Assembly (NCBI GenBank): GCA_023512835.1 | Contig: CM042085.1 | Span: 44,192,189-44,256,188, forward strand | Source of the DNA: Taxillus chinensis | Taxonomy: Eukaryota > Streptophyta > Magnoliopsida > Santalales > Loranthaceae | Direction of reading: 5' to 3' | Length of the DNA stretch: 64,000 bases | In this document: one piece after another, positions 12,056 to 23,074 of the stretch | How positions within the stretch are numbered: position 1 is the stretch's first letter | Layout of the letters: each line of letters opens with the position of its first letter | Made by a program: the position numbers and the translations under genes | Notes under the pieces: generated by a model | The model's input: the letters and a program-made list of their open reading frames with translations, nothing else | Told to the model about the DNA's origin: nothing | Databases searched by the model: none

Positions 12056-13306
12056 TGTCACGCCCCGGATTTCCAACCAGAGGAGACCGGAACGTGACCC
12101 TCCCTTTACCCGAGTTTGGATAAAGGGGGCAAGATACAACATGCCCACACAGGACACCATACACTTCACAACAAATATTCAGAGAGACAAAATCATATAT
12201 TTATTAAGTTCAAACCATTACAAACGTGTCCAAACATGCTTTTATTACATTAAACTCCTCATTACAATATCTCCCCACTGGGTTACAAAGCTCACACAAA
12301 AACAACAAAACTCAAATAACAATAAGCAAAGCCACAAAACAGAACCGCTTTCCACTTGGGTGTTCCCGCCTAACGCCTGTAGGTCCCTATAGAAAAACCA
12401 CAGTAGGAGGGGTGAGCAACCACAGCTCAGTAGGGATCATGTCTCCCCAACCCATCCCATGTTCCTAGCATCTACATGAGAATGTGCACAGGTGCCGTGT
12501 AGTGACAATAAGATAAAAATAGGTTATATTCCACAGTTGAGTATCAATCCACAAGTCACAGAACAGGTACAACTATTACCATAGCCACACAGGCTCACAT
12601 ATCCACAGCCTCTCAGGCTTAGCCACATAGGCTAACATATCCACAGTTACAAACAGTACCACAGCCTCCCAGGCTAACAATTTAACCGCCTCTCAAGTAA
12701 ATGTTTAACCGCCTCTCAGGTAAATAGTTTAACCACCTCTCAGGCAAATAGTTTTCACAACCCTCACAGGCTTAACATAAACAGTCCCAGGCTTCCACCA
12801 CCACCGGGTGTACAAGCAAACACGCAGCACACATGGCCATACAGGCATAACATCAAACACTTAATATGCATAGTCATATAGGCATAACTTCAAACACTTA
12901 GGATGCATACATTCACAGGCTCACAAACCCAGCCACACAGGTATAATCTCAAACACATAATATGGCTGGTCATTAGGACATATTATCAAACACATAACAT
13001 GTGTGGCCTCACGGGCATAATATAAAACACTTAAAACTTGCCCCCCCCCCCAAAAAATAAAACCTTAACATACGTGTATATATACATCCAAGAAAAACAC
13101 ACCATTGAAAGCCAACATTCATATAAGAGATATCACACTATAAAAATTTAAATTTTTAAATATAAAAAAAATAATAGCTAATTAACAAGAAATATCCAGA
13201 ATTCACCCTACCTTGCAAACGTCCTCCCTCTCTTGCTTCCACGCTAGACGTTGTCTTCCCCACGCAGGACCCGTCCACCCAAGCGAACTCTCCTTCCGTC
13301 CCTCTC

Positions 13307-13378
<72 letters not shown>

Positions 13379-13739
13379 GGGCGGCCGACAAACCCTAAAC
13401 CTAAAACAAGAGGGCTCCTCATCCTTATATAGACCCCCCACTATCAAAACGACGTAGTTTTGATTAAGTGAAACCCAAGGATCAAAACGACGTAGTTTTG
13501 ATCGCACAAGCTATAACCTTCCCGCATCCATACACACCAAAATACTCATTATTCCAACATGGCCCTTTGGGAAAAGATGATTAGAATAACAAAACCAAGG
13601 TAACAATGCAAAAAATATGGCTGCACGCCAATTCCCCAATTGGCGTGCAAATGCACTCAAACTTTACCCCAAGTCTCCTTGCATCTTGTAGGGGCCCGAG
13701 CAAGTATGGCTTGCACGTGAAGTGGGTGAATTCACGTGC
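12056..13739 (-). repeat. truncated extra copy of the G2 3' LTR with its flank
   Basis: Starts at the LTR terminus TGTCACGCC and stops without the ATTACA end. It is followed directly by a repeat of the 40-odd bp of element H that precede it (near 12010-12055, again at 13741-13786), then the full LTR. The first 900 or so bases are nearly identical between the copies. After about 13100 they belong to different subtypes. A CT run lies at 13304-13374. The stem-loop at 13623-13648 has arms GCACGCCAATT and AATTGGCGTGC, unlike the full LTR. Confidence 0.85.
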
Positions 13740-13786
13740 CCAAAACTAACCAACCTAATTGCACTCAAACAATAAGGATTAAGACT

Positions 13787-15070
13787 TGTCACGCCCCGGA
13801 TTTCCAACCAGAGGAGACCGGAACGTGACCCTCCCTTTACCCGAGTTTGGATAAAGGGGGCAAGATACAACATGCCCACACAGGACACCATACACTTCAC
13901 AACAAATATTCAGAGAGACAAAATCATATATTTATTAAGTTCAAACCATTACAAACGTGTCCAAACATGCTTTTATTACATTAAACTCCTCATTACAATA
14001 TCTCCCCACTGGGTTACAAAGCTCACACAAAAACAACAAAACTCAAATAACAATAAGCAAAGCCACAAAACAGAACCGCTTTCCACTTGGGTGTTCCCGC
14101 CTAACGCCTGTAGGTCCCTATAGAAAAACCACAGTAGGAGGGGTGAGCAACCACAGCTCAGTAGGGATCATGTCTCCCCAACCCATCCCATGTTCCTAGC
14201 ATCTACATGAGAATGTGCACAGGTGCCGTGTAGTGACAATAAGATAAAAATAGGTTATATTCCACAGTTGAGTATCAATCCACAAGTCACAGAACAGGTA
14301 CAACTATTACCATAGCCACACAGGCTCACATATCCACAGCCTCTCAGGCTTAGCCACATAGGCTAACATATCCACAGTTACAAACAGTACCACAGCCTCC
14401 CAGGCTAACAATTTAACCGCCCCTCGGGCAAATATTTAACCGCCTCTCAAGTAAATGTTTAACCGCCTCTCAGGTAAATAGTTTAACCGCCTCTCAGGCA
14501 AATAGTTTTCACAGCCTCACAGGCTAACATAAACAGTCCCAGGCTTCCACAGCCACCGGGTGTACAAGCAAACACGCAGCACACATGGCCATACAGGCAT
14601 AACATCAAACACTTAATATGCATAGTCATATAGGCATAACTTCAAACACTTAGGATGCATACATTCACAGGCTCACAAACCCAGCCACACAGGTATAATC
14701 TCAAACACATAATATGGCTGGTCATTCAGACATATTATCAAACACATAACATGTGTGGCCTCACAGGCATAATATCAAACACTTAACATGCGTGGCCTCA
14801 CAGGCATAATATCAAACACTTAACATACGTGTATATATACATCCAAGAAAAACACACCATTGAAAGCCAACATTCATATAAGAGATCACACCTATATGAA
14901 TTTACATATTTATATATATAAAACCAAGCAGCTACATTGCCTATCACAAGGCCAAAGCCCTGTAATAGGTTCAAAGAAGAAACAGAACCCCTACCTTGCA
15001 AGTATCCTTCTGCTCTTGCCTCCACGTTAGACACCGTCCACCCACGCGAACCACCACGGCAGCGATCCGG

Positions 15071-15134
<64 letters not shown>

Positions 15135-15695
15135 TGCGGCTGTGGCGGCTGACAAACCCTAAACCTAAAACAAGAGGGCTCCTCATCCTTATATAGACAC
15201 CCCACTATCAAAACGACGTAGTTTTGATTAAGTGAAACCCAGCATCAAAACGACGTAGTTTTGATCGCACAAGTTATAACCTTCCCGCATCCATACAAGA
15301 CAAAATACTCATAATTCCAACATGGCCCTTTGGGAAAAGATGATTAGAATAACAAAACCAAGGTGATAGTACAAAAATATGGCTGCACGCCATAATGCAC
15401 GTCATATCCCCATATGACGTGCAGCTCCAAATGCTGTGAAATTCTACCCCAAGCTTCCTTGCATCATGTAGAAGGCAGGCATGCAATAAAAACCTTGCAC
15501 GTTATAATGCCCCATATGACGTGCACTCTATTTCTGCCTCCCTAGGCTGCCCTATTTCGTCAAAAGTTCCCTATTTGGTAAATAAAATGATTCGCCTAAA
15601 GTCCATGAGTAGAAGTTCCCCAAAAACTAGAAAATTGCCACTCAAAAGGTAAAACTGTGACTAACTCCACACATCCCAAAACACGGGTCATTACA
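13787..15695 (-). repeat. G2 3' LTR (complete)
   Basis: 1909 bp, TG...CA ends. In element orientation: stem-loop (15397-15422), two ACGT palindromes (15244-15265, 15207-15228), TATA box near 15190, GA tract (15074-15130), donor-like AAG|GTAGGGG near 14990, then 37-bp repeats (14750-14825) and 23-24-bp CAGGC repeats (14420-14520), acceptor-like CTATAG near 14120, and the LTR end. Confidence 0.92.
15397..15422. repeat. LTR stem-loop, GACGTG subtype
   Basis: Arms GCACGTCATAT (15397-15407) and ATATGACGTGC (15412-15422) flank CCCC. An identical stem-loop is at 29859-29884 in the partner LTR. Confidence 0.88.
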
Positions 15696-18042
15696 TCCTC
15701 TCTCCCTTAAGACTTTTCATCCTCGAAAAAAACATACAAGGGATAACAAACACATGCTACCCATTTGCAAGATGGCAAGCCACAATGCCCAGATGGATCA
15801 CACAATATAACAGGACATCTCAAACACAACGCAATCTCAAAACACATCTCAATATAAACACAAATACCAGTCTACAAATACAAATAAAAATACACCAAAT
15901 CATGAACTACATACAAGAAAACACATTACTACCGAAAACACATTACTACCCCTTGGCCAACTCTGGGTGTTGCTCACCATGTCTCCTCCATAGGACGTAT
16001 CGTCCTCGAAAAGACAACACACCTTCCATAATGCACATGCTGATGCACATCGCCCACAACCATTCATATACCCGCGACTGAAGATATCACACAATAACAC
16101 ATATGAAGGCACGTACCCACAGACCCAATACAACACAGCATGATAGGGAAACACATATTCTAATCTCACAAATAACCCTTGTTCTCCTCACCTAACACAT
16201 GTCACAAGTATTCACATGGCACGATGGTGTAAGACATATACGCCCATTCCCAACACGTTTAACAAATCATAGAGGTAGGTCACAGACCAACTCACAGCAC
16301 AAACACTACGACAAGGAAGGACACCACAAACAAAATGAAACTTAAACATTCCACTGCCCATTCATCAACACCCTACAAACTCATCTGTAAGGAGTTTCCT
16401 CATAACCTTCCCACCTTTGGACTTTTCGTCCTCGAAAAGAGAAACCAAGTAGCAAACATCACGAGAAGATCAAAGCAACACAATGCAGTCATTACCACAA
16501 ATGGTGTTAGAAATTGCCAAATGAGTAACTCCATTTAGTCAGCACGAACTACAGCTTGGCCAAAGAGCACACTGACAACAGCGCGTGTGAGCAAGTCTGA
16601 TAACAGTGAGGTCGAGAAACCTCCCAAAGCACATAAGCCTACGCGTGAAGCAGTCATTCATGAGATTGCATAAGATTGAGCGAGAAGTCACTGCATCGCA
16701 TAGTGGGGTACTCTGCTGGAGACGCCTACTCGCGTCACAATGGGACCAACACTCCACACTAAGAATTTACAACACAGCCACACCCCAGACGTAGACCTCA
16801 CCCTTATGGCAAGCACAATAAGGTCACAATGAAACATAAACAATCATGACAATGGCATGATGCAAACCACAATCACATTCTCGCACAGGGATATTACTAC
16901 AGCAGCACAAGCATCACGGCTGAAATCCCCTCACTCTAACGCAAAACACGCTTGGGGATCCGAGGAACACATCCTCTATCGAGGCACATTAAAATCCAAT
17001 CAACACCAATGGTGACTCACAATAACTCATAATCCAGGACACAACTATACTAGAATGGAGTTTGCCCTCCACCATTCGGTCACAGGTAACATGACGCCCA
17101 ACGGAGTTCAAGGAGTAACTCAAAACAACAAATTTAGTACCATACCCAATCACGGTAAGACCAAAATCCACTATCGAGCTAACACCAGTCACCAGTCACC
17201 TCTCTGACGACGGTCGAATAGGGATCCACCAAGGTCCCACACAGCCTTCACTAACTGAGGCTTATGTTACAACCCAAGTGATAACGCCTTACTCAGTCGG
17301 CAGACATTCCATGCAATAGGAATCCTTTAACGCCGGGTAGTTACCAACAATATAGTTCTCACCACCCCTGGAAAACTCTCCTACCTGCAACATGACAATA
17401 ACAGAATCCTCGGTGTCACCACTCACAGGTCACAAGGGAATCCCTTGCCTCCGGGACATACTCCACCCCATGAACCACTAACTCCGCTACACCAACCATC
17501 ACGTTCTATCTCAACACACCAACAAAACACTCAAATGGACCAAGAAATACTCAGGCTTTAGCCTCAACTTAATGTGATCACTGCAATTTCTCCGGGTAGG
17601 CACAAGAAACAAGGCATGCAAACTCCTGATTTGGGACTTTCGCGTTGCTCCCAAACACACCAACACCTTGATGGCGTGAACCATCTCACTAACCGTGTGA
17701 TACTGCACATGAAAGGTTTCCAAGAGCACAGATGCAGGTCATCCACCTACCAGCACTGCTCTAAAACATGCACCTTTGTGACATCCGCCCAACATAAATC
17801 TCTCCCCAAAGAGTAGCAGTAATACCCCTTCCAAGCAAAAACTGCCAACTGACTCAATTCTAGGAATCAAACAACTTTTTTCCCAACTTACCAACATTTT
17901 AATAACACCAGACAAGGAAGAACATAAACAACATCACTTCTAACACTCTTCCTCATCCTCACACCACAGTTACTATACCAATACACCATGCCTCATCCTT
18001 CTCTACGCATATGTGTCGCAACACCCACACGTAGCAACTCCG
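15696..18042 (-). other. G2 3' untranslated region
   Basis: About 2.3 kb between the chromodomain remnant and the 3' LTR, with no supported gene. It starts with the polypurine tract and a stem-loop copy (15713-15730, one stem base changed). Two more copies of the stem-loop follow, near 15996-16013 (degraded) and at 16422-16439 (intact CTTTTCGTCCTCGAAAAG), suggesting internal duplication of the PPT region. Short ORFs near 16600, 17200 and 17600 show no family resemblance. Confidence 0.6.
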
Positions 18043-18267
18043 CTATATACCTTTACCACTTATGCAACACATACAACAACACAATGCAACGAAACACAAG
18101 ACACCTGATGAGTAGAACTTATCAGCTTTACACCTTCTCCTCTCCTTTAAGCCTACTTCCCACAAGATACGGACCAAGGAAATGGCCCTACCATGCAAAA
18201 GCACACCCGCAGCCCCAAGAGAAATGTTTTCCAGATGTGGGTAAAAAGCCCGAACGAGGCCTGCCAA
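18043..18267 (-). pseudogene. remnant of the pol C-terminal (chromodomain) region of G2
   Basis: A short minus-strand stretch reading GVLLHGRAISLVRILW aligns by eye with KLLRGRVIPLVRVLW of the integrase C-terminal chromodomain region at 52637-52954. This is what is left of the targeting module. Protease, RT, RNase H and integrase core, which should lie between here and gag at about 19000, are absent: only about 600 bp separate them. Confidence 0.6.
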
Positions 18268-18854
18268 ATCTCACTTGCTTACCTTTTTTTACCAATTGGA
18301 TGCACCGGGCACAACCCTTGAAACCCACTCACAACCGATAGCTGAGCTCCAGAACACTTCACCTTTTATTCAAGGTTGCCATGGAAGGGTCACACGTTAC
18401 CCACAAGCCATCACCTCACGCCTCAAGCTCTACTAGCTAGCAAAAGGTAGCCTACAAGGTTTGATTACATTAAATTTTCACAAGTGCCGAGGTTGAATGC
18501 CACTCACATATAAAATCAACACCCAAATGTTTATAAGTTACTTATTATTCTTCTAGTGTTATAAATATATACATATTCATTTTACCTTTTTTTTAACAGG
18601 TCTCCAACCACATTCATTTGAAATAGTAACCCAAATGATCTCCTAAGCTTTACTTAACATAAAATCGTGACTCAAAAGCCCTCCTAGAGAACATACCCCA
18701 CTATCACAAGAGTTAGCAATAAAAGGTTCACCCAGCCTCACATAAACTAGTCCGAGACTCAACCGATCATTATCTTTAAAGGAGCATGATACCACCAATA
18801 AAACAGAAGTCTTAACACACGAGAATTGAAATCATACCCCTGACTAAGGATAGT

Positions 18855-19391
18855 TCAGTCATGCTCTCCTACTGTCTTCACTAGGAAGTCCTCAGCCCCA
18901 TGCCTTGCTTGCTGCGCCAGTCCTCTAGCACCATGCCTTGCTTTACCAAAACAGACTGTCTGGAGATGTCCTATTTTTTTTCCCACAGATGCGCCACTAG
19001 TACTGCTTCCTGCTACACCCTCTTTTTCAATGTCCCGGTTCCACAGCAAGAACAACCCTTTAAGCAACTGGTCTCAAATTGATTTGTTGGGGGTTGACCC
19101 CCGTCTCGAAACTTGTGGCCATCCTCTAATTGCCCCCCTTTGCCTCTTGGATCCTTTTTGCTGATTAGGACAAAAATGCTTCAATTGATCTTCATCTGAG
19201 CTCCTCCAAATGATGTGGGTTGACCACCCTCGGCGTGCCTCGCTCTTAATCAGTTATCGAATCTCATCCCTCAATTCTGGAATAATCAGGGTTAAAATGC
19301 CAATCTCTGCCATGTGAAGATCATTACTTACAACCTACAGCTCTGCCACTTGCTCAGCCTAGGTGGCGGGCTCTTCTGTCGTACGGGTCAT
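18855..19391 (-). pseudogene. gag remnant of G2
   Basis: From an ATG at 19391 the minus strand encodes a decayed gag N-terminus (MTRTTEEPAT then a stop, then acidic and Leu-rich residues with two further stops). It passes directly to the linker resembling GSKRLKTEERGISSF of the gag at 48952. It ends in a degenerate zinc-knuckle region near 19050. The capsid domain is missing, so a deletion removed it. Judged by comparison with the other gag genes in this window. Confidence 0.55.
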
Positions 19392-19652
19392 AATTTTTCA
19401 GAGGCTGGGTACACGAGGAGGTAGCGCTCCAGGTTAACACTCAACGCTCTCAATACCATTACCGACTAGGCGTTTAGAGCTATAACTAATCTCAAAACAC
19501 GCATTATCACCACACAGATTCACATATTCACATTTCACAGACTATACAAGTTCAAACCTTCACATTGCACATATCATTTATACTCAAGTGAATATCTCAT
19601 TGTTTTGAACACCAAATTACCTATTCCACACAATACCATACAAAGGCACACA
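19392..19652 (-). other. G2 leader, part next to gag
   Basis: Noncoding and AT-rich. It continues at 27876-28281 beyond the nested element L, which duplicated CTTAA at 19653-19657 and 27871-27875. Confidence 0.7.
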
Positions 19653-21734
19653 CTTAATGTAACGCCCCCAAATTTGAACCTCCAAACTGGGTGCGTTAGC
19701 GGAAATTAAATATACAAATTTTATATCAATTTCAAACTATTACTTATTTAATCAAACAAACCATTCATTATTACAAATTTCAATCCAAGATCTTTAAGGT
19801 TTAGGGGTTTAGAGACTAAGTATCCATAACCCATTATTACATAACAAAGCATACGAGCAAACAACTTAATAAATCTTTAAAATTTCACACAACTTTATTT
19901 CCAAGCACTTCTCGACTCTTTATCCTAGTTTCTCCATCCCTTAATCACCTGGGGTTGGAAAAGAAATCATAAAAAAAAGGGTGAGCTCAAATAGCCCAGT
20001 AAGGGTAAACATAAGTGGGTAAGGAAAACCATGAAGATATCGAACATAGGAAATACCATATAATATTTGCACATCATACATGATCAACATTTCACAAGGA
20101 AATCATAACATGGAAGATTATGTTTAGACATCGTATCATAACATCATGACCTAGGTTAACCACCCAGGATACCGTATCATAACATAACATATTATCAACT
20201 GGATTGACACTCTCCAGTGATGTTCTTTACCCAATGCATTGGAGGTCTTTCTGGAACCACCCATCATAAACTTACTTTGTCCAAACATAAGAGGTTATAA
20301 CAACTTTAACATACATAACACGAGGCATCACATAAAATTTCAATAAAACATTCAAAGTTAACAAGGATAACCACGAATATCAAAATGGTTATCTACCCCA
20401 ATCAATAGCATAGATTACCAAGAGAGAGATTAAAAAGAAACTAATGTTTTCAACAATAAATTAAAAATAGAAGAATAAGAAACATAAAACTCTTACAATA
20501 ATAATTCCAAATAAAACAAGTTAAAGAGGAAGAGAAAAGAGAGAAAAGAGAAAGAAAAACCCTTACAATAATAATGAAATATAGACTATAATGAAAAAGA
20601 AAAAGGGGATGAGAAAAACCCTTACGAAATATAGACTATAATGAAAAAGAAAAAGGGGATAAGAAACCCTTACAATCGCTTGTCGTTCTCCTGCGTTCTA
20701 AACCTTTCGTAGAACTTCGACGCTTGGTAAGTACCAAAAGTAAAAGAGGATTTGAGTAGAGTATTTGGGGTGTTAAGAGGGCTTAAGGGAGTGTTTTGAG
20801 AGGGAAATTTCGTGGTGTGGCTTGAGGGATTTGTGTTTAAGAGGAGAGGCAAGACACTCCTTATATAGGCAAGGATGGTGGTAGGTGTGTAGTGTGAAAG
20901 TAGTGTATGAATTTGACTTTGGCATCAAATTAAATTATGTAAAATATATAAAATACTTTATTTTATTCCTATTATCCTCTCTTAAAACGTGGGTATCTTC
21001 TCCTACCATTTAAAAAATGTTTTAAGACTTTTCAACCTAGAAGGTTCCTTTGGCATCAAAAGTCCACATTGGTGTACTCCCTACTAATTCAATTATAACG
21101 TTTTTAATTTTGTAGTTTTTTGACAAATGGCCAATTGTATTGCATTACTAACTCAAATATCTACAAATGGGTATCAATGTTATAATTTTTGAATATGTAT
21201 AACAAAAGTTATTGAATTTTAAAGTCATACTAAAATGTTTACCCGTTCATACTGAACCTATGTGTAGTATTTTAAATTCTGGAATTGATTGGCTTCATAT
21301 TAAATTCTGAAATTTTTACACGTTTTAGATAAGTCATAAATGAAAAAATGGGCTTTGGTTTTATGTCAATTGGATCTATATAACTCAAGTTATGAATTTT
21401 TGAATGGGACCTCCAGAATCTGCCTCATTCAAATTTTTGGGCCTTACCTATGTTTTATACTTTTGGTAAAGTTAAGGCTTGTAATACTTACTTACCCATA
21501 GTAATTTGGTTTAAGAAACTAAATGACATAATATATAGCATCTAAAATTTTTATGACATATAAGAAATTATTTTATTATTTTTTTTTATAACGTATTTAA
21601 TTTTTACGCGGATAAAATAATATAATTGCATAATCAATAAACAATAAAGTAAGATAACATTATAGCATAAAATATTATAATCCTAAACATAAATATTAAT
21701 ATCATATTCTATGGCCTTCGTAAAATTTCTTGAA

Positions 21735-21992
21735 TTATATTAGCGTATGTGCGTAGGACGTGTTGTGCTTTGGCGTAGAGTCGCACAACCCTTCGGCTAA
21801 CATTGTCGTGGTTGTCGCACGAATAACCTCAAACTTCTCCCTGTGTCTCGTCGCATTATATTGCAGCCATTGGACACGAGCATTTAGCTCATCTATAGCA
21901 AAGCATAGCTTTGTAACTTCAAGTCGTATTGCTCGCCGATCTTCATCGCGTACACTATTCTCGGATGGTAGTACTTGAGAACTTGATGCCAT
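21735..21992 (-). CDS. ORF-a (left copy): small charged helical protein encoded within the LTR
   Basis: 85 codons with no family I recognise. Residues about 16-70 are rich in Arg, Glu and Leu and look alpha-helical or coiled-coil (RDEDRRAIRLEV, DELNARVQWL, TRHREKFEVIRA). They align with ORF-b (22379-22666), including RDEDRR, DEL, REK and the IRA-x-T-xx-MLA run, with roughly 40-45% identity by eye. The ATG at 21992 is preceded by TTTATAAG (22029-22036), a plausible TATA box about 40 bases upstream. Being in U3 of both LTRs, the gene is doubled at every transposition. Function unknown. Confidence 0.55.
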   Translation of the reverse strand: MASSSQVLPSENSVRDEDRRAIRLEVTKLCFAIDELNARVQWLQYNATRHREKFEVIRATTTTMLAEGLCDSTPKHNTSYAHTLI

Positions 21993-22028
21993 AACTCTTA
22001 TTATTCTTCTTCTTACTTCTATACTCTC

Positions 22029-22036
22029 TTATAAAT
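22029..22036 (-). promoter_or_regulatory. TATA-like box for ORF-a
   Basis: ATTTATAAGAG on the minus strand about 40 bases before the ATG. The right LTR has the same arrangement near 27617-27624. Confidence 0.45.
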
Positions 22037-22282
22037 AAAATCTCATGCTCATACCTATTTATGGAAGTCCAAACGGATACTATTCATAACGGACGGATAC
22101 TATTCATAACGGCTACTTACTAGTCACATGCTATTTGAATGACTATATTGGGTGCTTATTTTTATCGTGATAATATCTAAAATATCCTTTCTAACTATTG
22201 TTAACAATAACATTATTATTATTTTATTATTATTACTCTTTAAGTAAGAACTTAAATAGCTAAAAAATTTGCGGGTCTTACA

Positions 22283-22324
22283 TCCTACCCTCCTTAAAGA
22301 AATTTCGTCCTCGAAATTATTTCG
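22283..22324 (-). promoter_or_regulatory. polypurine tract and adjacent stem-loop of L
   Basis: On the minus strand AAGGAGGGTAGGA directly precedes the 3' LTR, the position of the plus-strand primer. Just upstream is AATTTCGAGGACGAAATT (22301-22318), a 7-bp stem with loop AGGA. Confidence 0.85.
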
Positions 22325-22378
22325 TACCTTCGTTATCACAAAAGCTCATGGTCCCAAGGAGAAAATTATAATTACTTT

Positions 22379-22666
22379 CTACGGCCTATTCAATATTTCA
22401 CGAATTGTATCTGCATAAACCCTGAGGGTTAAGCGAGCTTCGCAGCGAGCCACATTGTCCTTCGCTAACATTGCCGATGTGGCTGCACGGATGAGATTAG
22501 CCTTTTCCCTCATCCTTGTTTGCTCTAATAGTAGCCAATGATTACGGACTGTCAGTTCATCTACGGTAAAGAGTAGTCTTGTAATCTCAGCCCGCACCCT
22601 TCGTCGATCTTCATCTCGCGTGGTGCTAGATTCGAGTATATACACATGAGAGTTGGATGATGTCAT
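22379..22666 (-). CDS. ORF-b: internal paralogue of ORF-a
   Basis: 95 codons between the LOG-like gene and the polypurine tract. The shared core spans residues about 18-72 (RDEDRRRVRAEI, DELTVRNHWLL, TRMREKANLIRAATSAMLA), and the C-terminal tail is extra. Conservation of the charged positions against ORF-a, while many other residues differ, suggests the copies were held by protein-level selection rather than being recent DNA duplicates. A TATATATAAA box (22725-22734) stands about 60 bases before the ATG. No known domain recognised. A short regulatory or packaging protein is possible but unproven. Confidence 0.6.
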   Translation of the reverse strand: MTSSNSHVYILESSTTRDEDRRRVRAEITRLLFTVDELTVRNHWLLLEQTRMREKANLIRAATSAMLAKDNVARCEARLTLRVYADTIREILNRP

Positions 22667-22724
22667 ATCGTTACACTGCTTCCTATAAAGATTATCTTCT
22701 CCTTCTGTTTATATTTTATATATA

Positions 22725-22734
22725 GCACTTGCTT
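22725..22734 (-). promoter_or_regulatory. TATA-like box for ORF-b
   Basis: TATATATAAA on the minus strand, 59-68 bases before the ATG of ORF-b. Confidence 0.5.
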
Positions 22735-23074
22735 AGAGTACGGCTACTTCAACAATGATAATGATATTATAATTGATATAGGTTCTCAAATGTCAAAATA
22801 GACTTGTTCTATCATCAATCAAAATCATATCAATCACTTTCTATAGATATAAAATATTGACTAAGATTTGTGGTTTCACATTATAAAACGTGTCCTAGAC
22901 ATTATCACCAATATTATTACTTTCCATTTATTCTGTTTATGATATCACTCTTAAAAATTCTAGGGTTATACGATGACATAGGGTTAAAAGCATCATTTAT
23001 TTAAAACAAAAATAAAATATGTGAAATAAAATACACCATACAGATTTCAAATTATGATAGAGCTAAGCGGTTTT

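Larger units (their letters stand above)
19658..22282 (-). repeat. L left (3') LTR
   Basis: 2625 bp. In element orientation the LTR starts at 22282. The small ORF-a lies at 21992-21735. A TATA box is near 20860-20867 (TATATAAG), followed by purine-rich GTAAGG sites near 20670. A TTTCCAACCCCAG|GTGATT acceptor-like site near 19950 is preceded by a GAGCTCACCC box. No gag or pol similarity is seen. Confidence 0.93.

Noticed and set aside
12141..12468. ORFs of about 83 codons repeated at 13872 and 28367
   Set aside because: Shared because they lie in G-family LTRs, antisense to the element; no family or codon signal.
13156..13507. Overlapping ORFs of Arg-Glu or Ser-Leu repeats, also at 14798-15211 and 29436-29734
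   Set aside because: They are the (CT)n/(GA)n microsatellite of the LTR exon read in several frames.
16539..17816. Short ORFs on both strands in the G2 3' region
   Set aside because: No similarity to gag, pol or any family I know; within noncoding element sequence.
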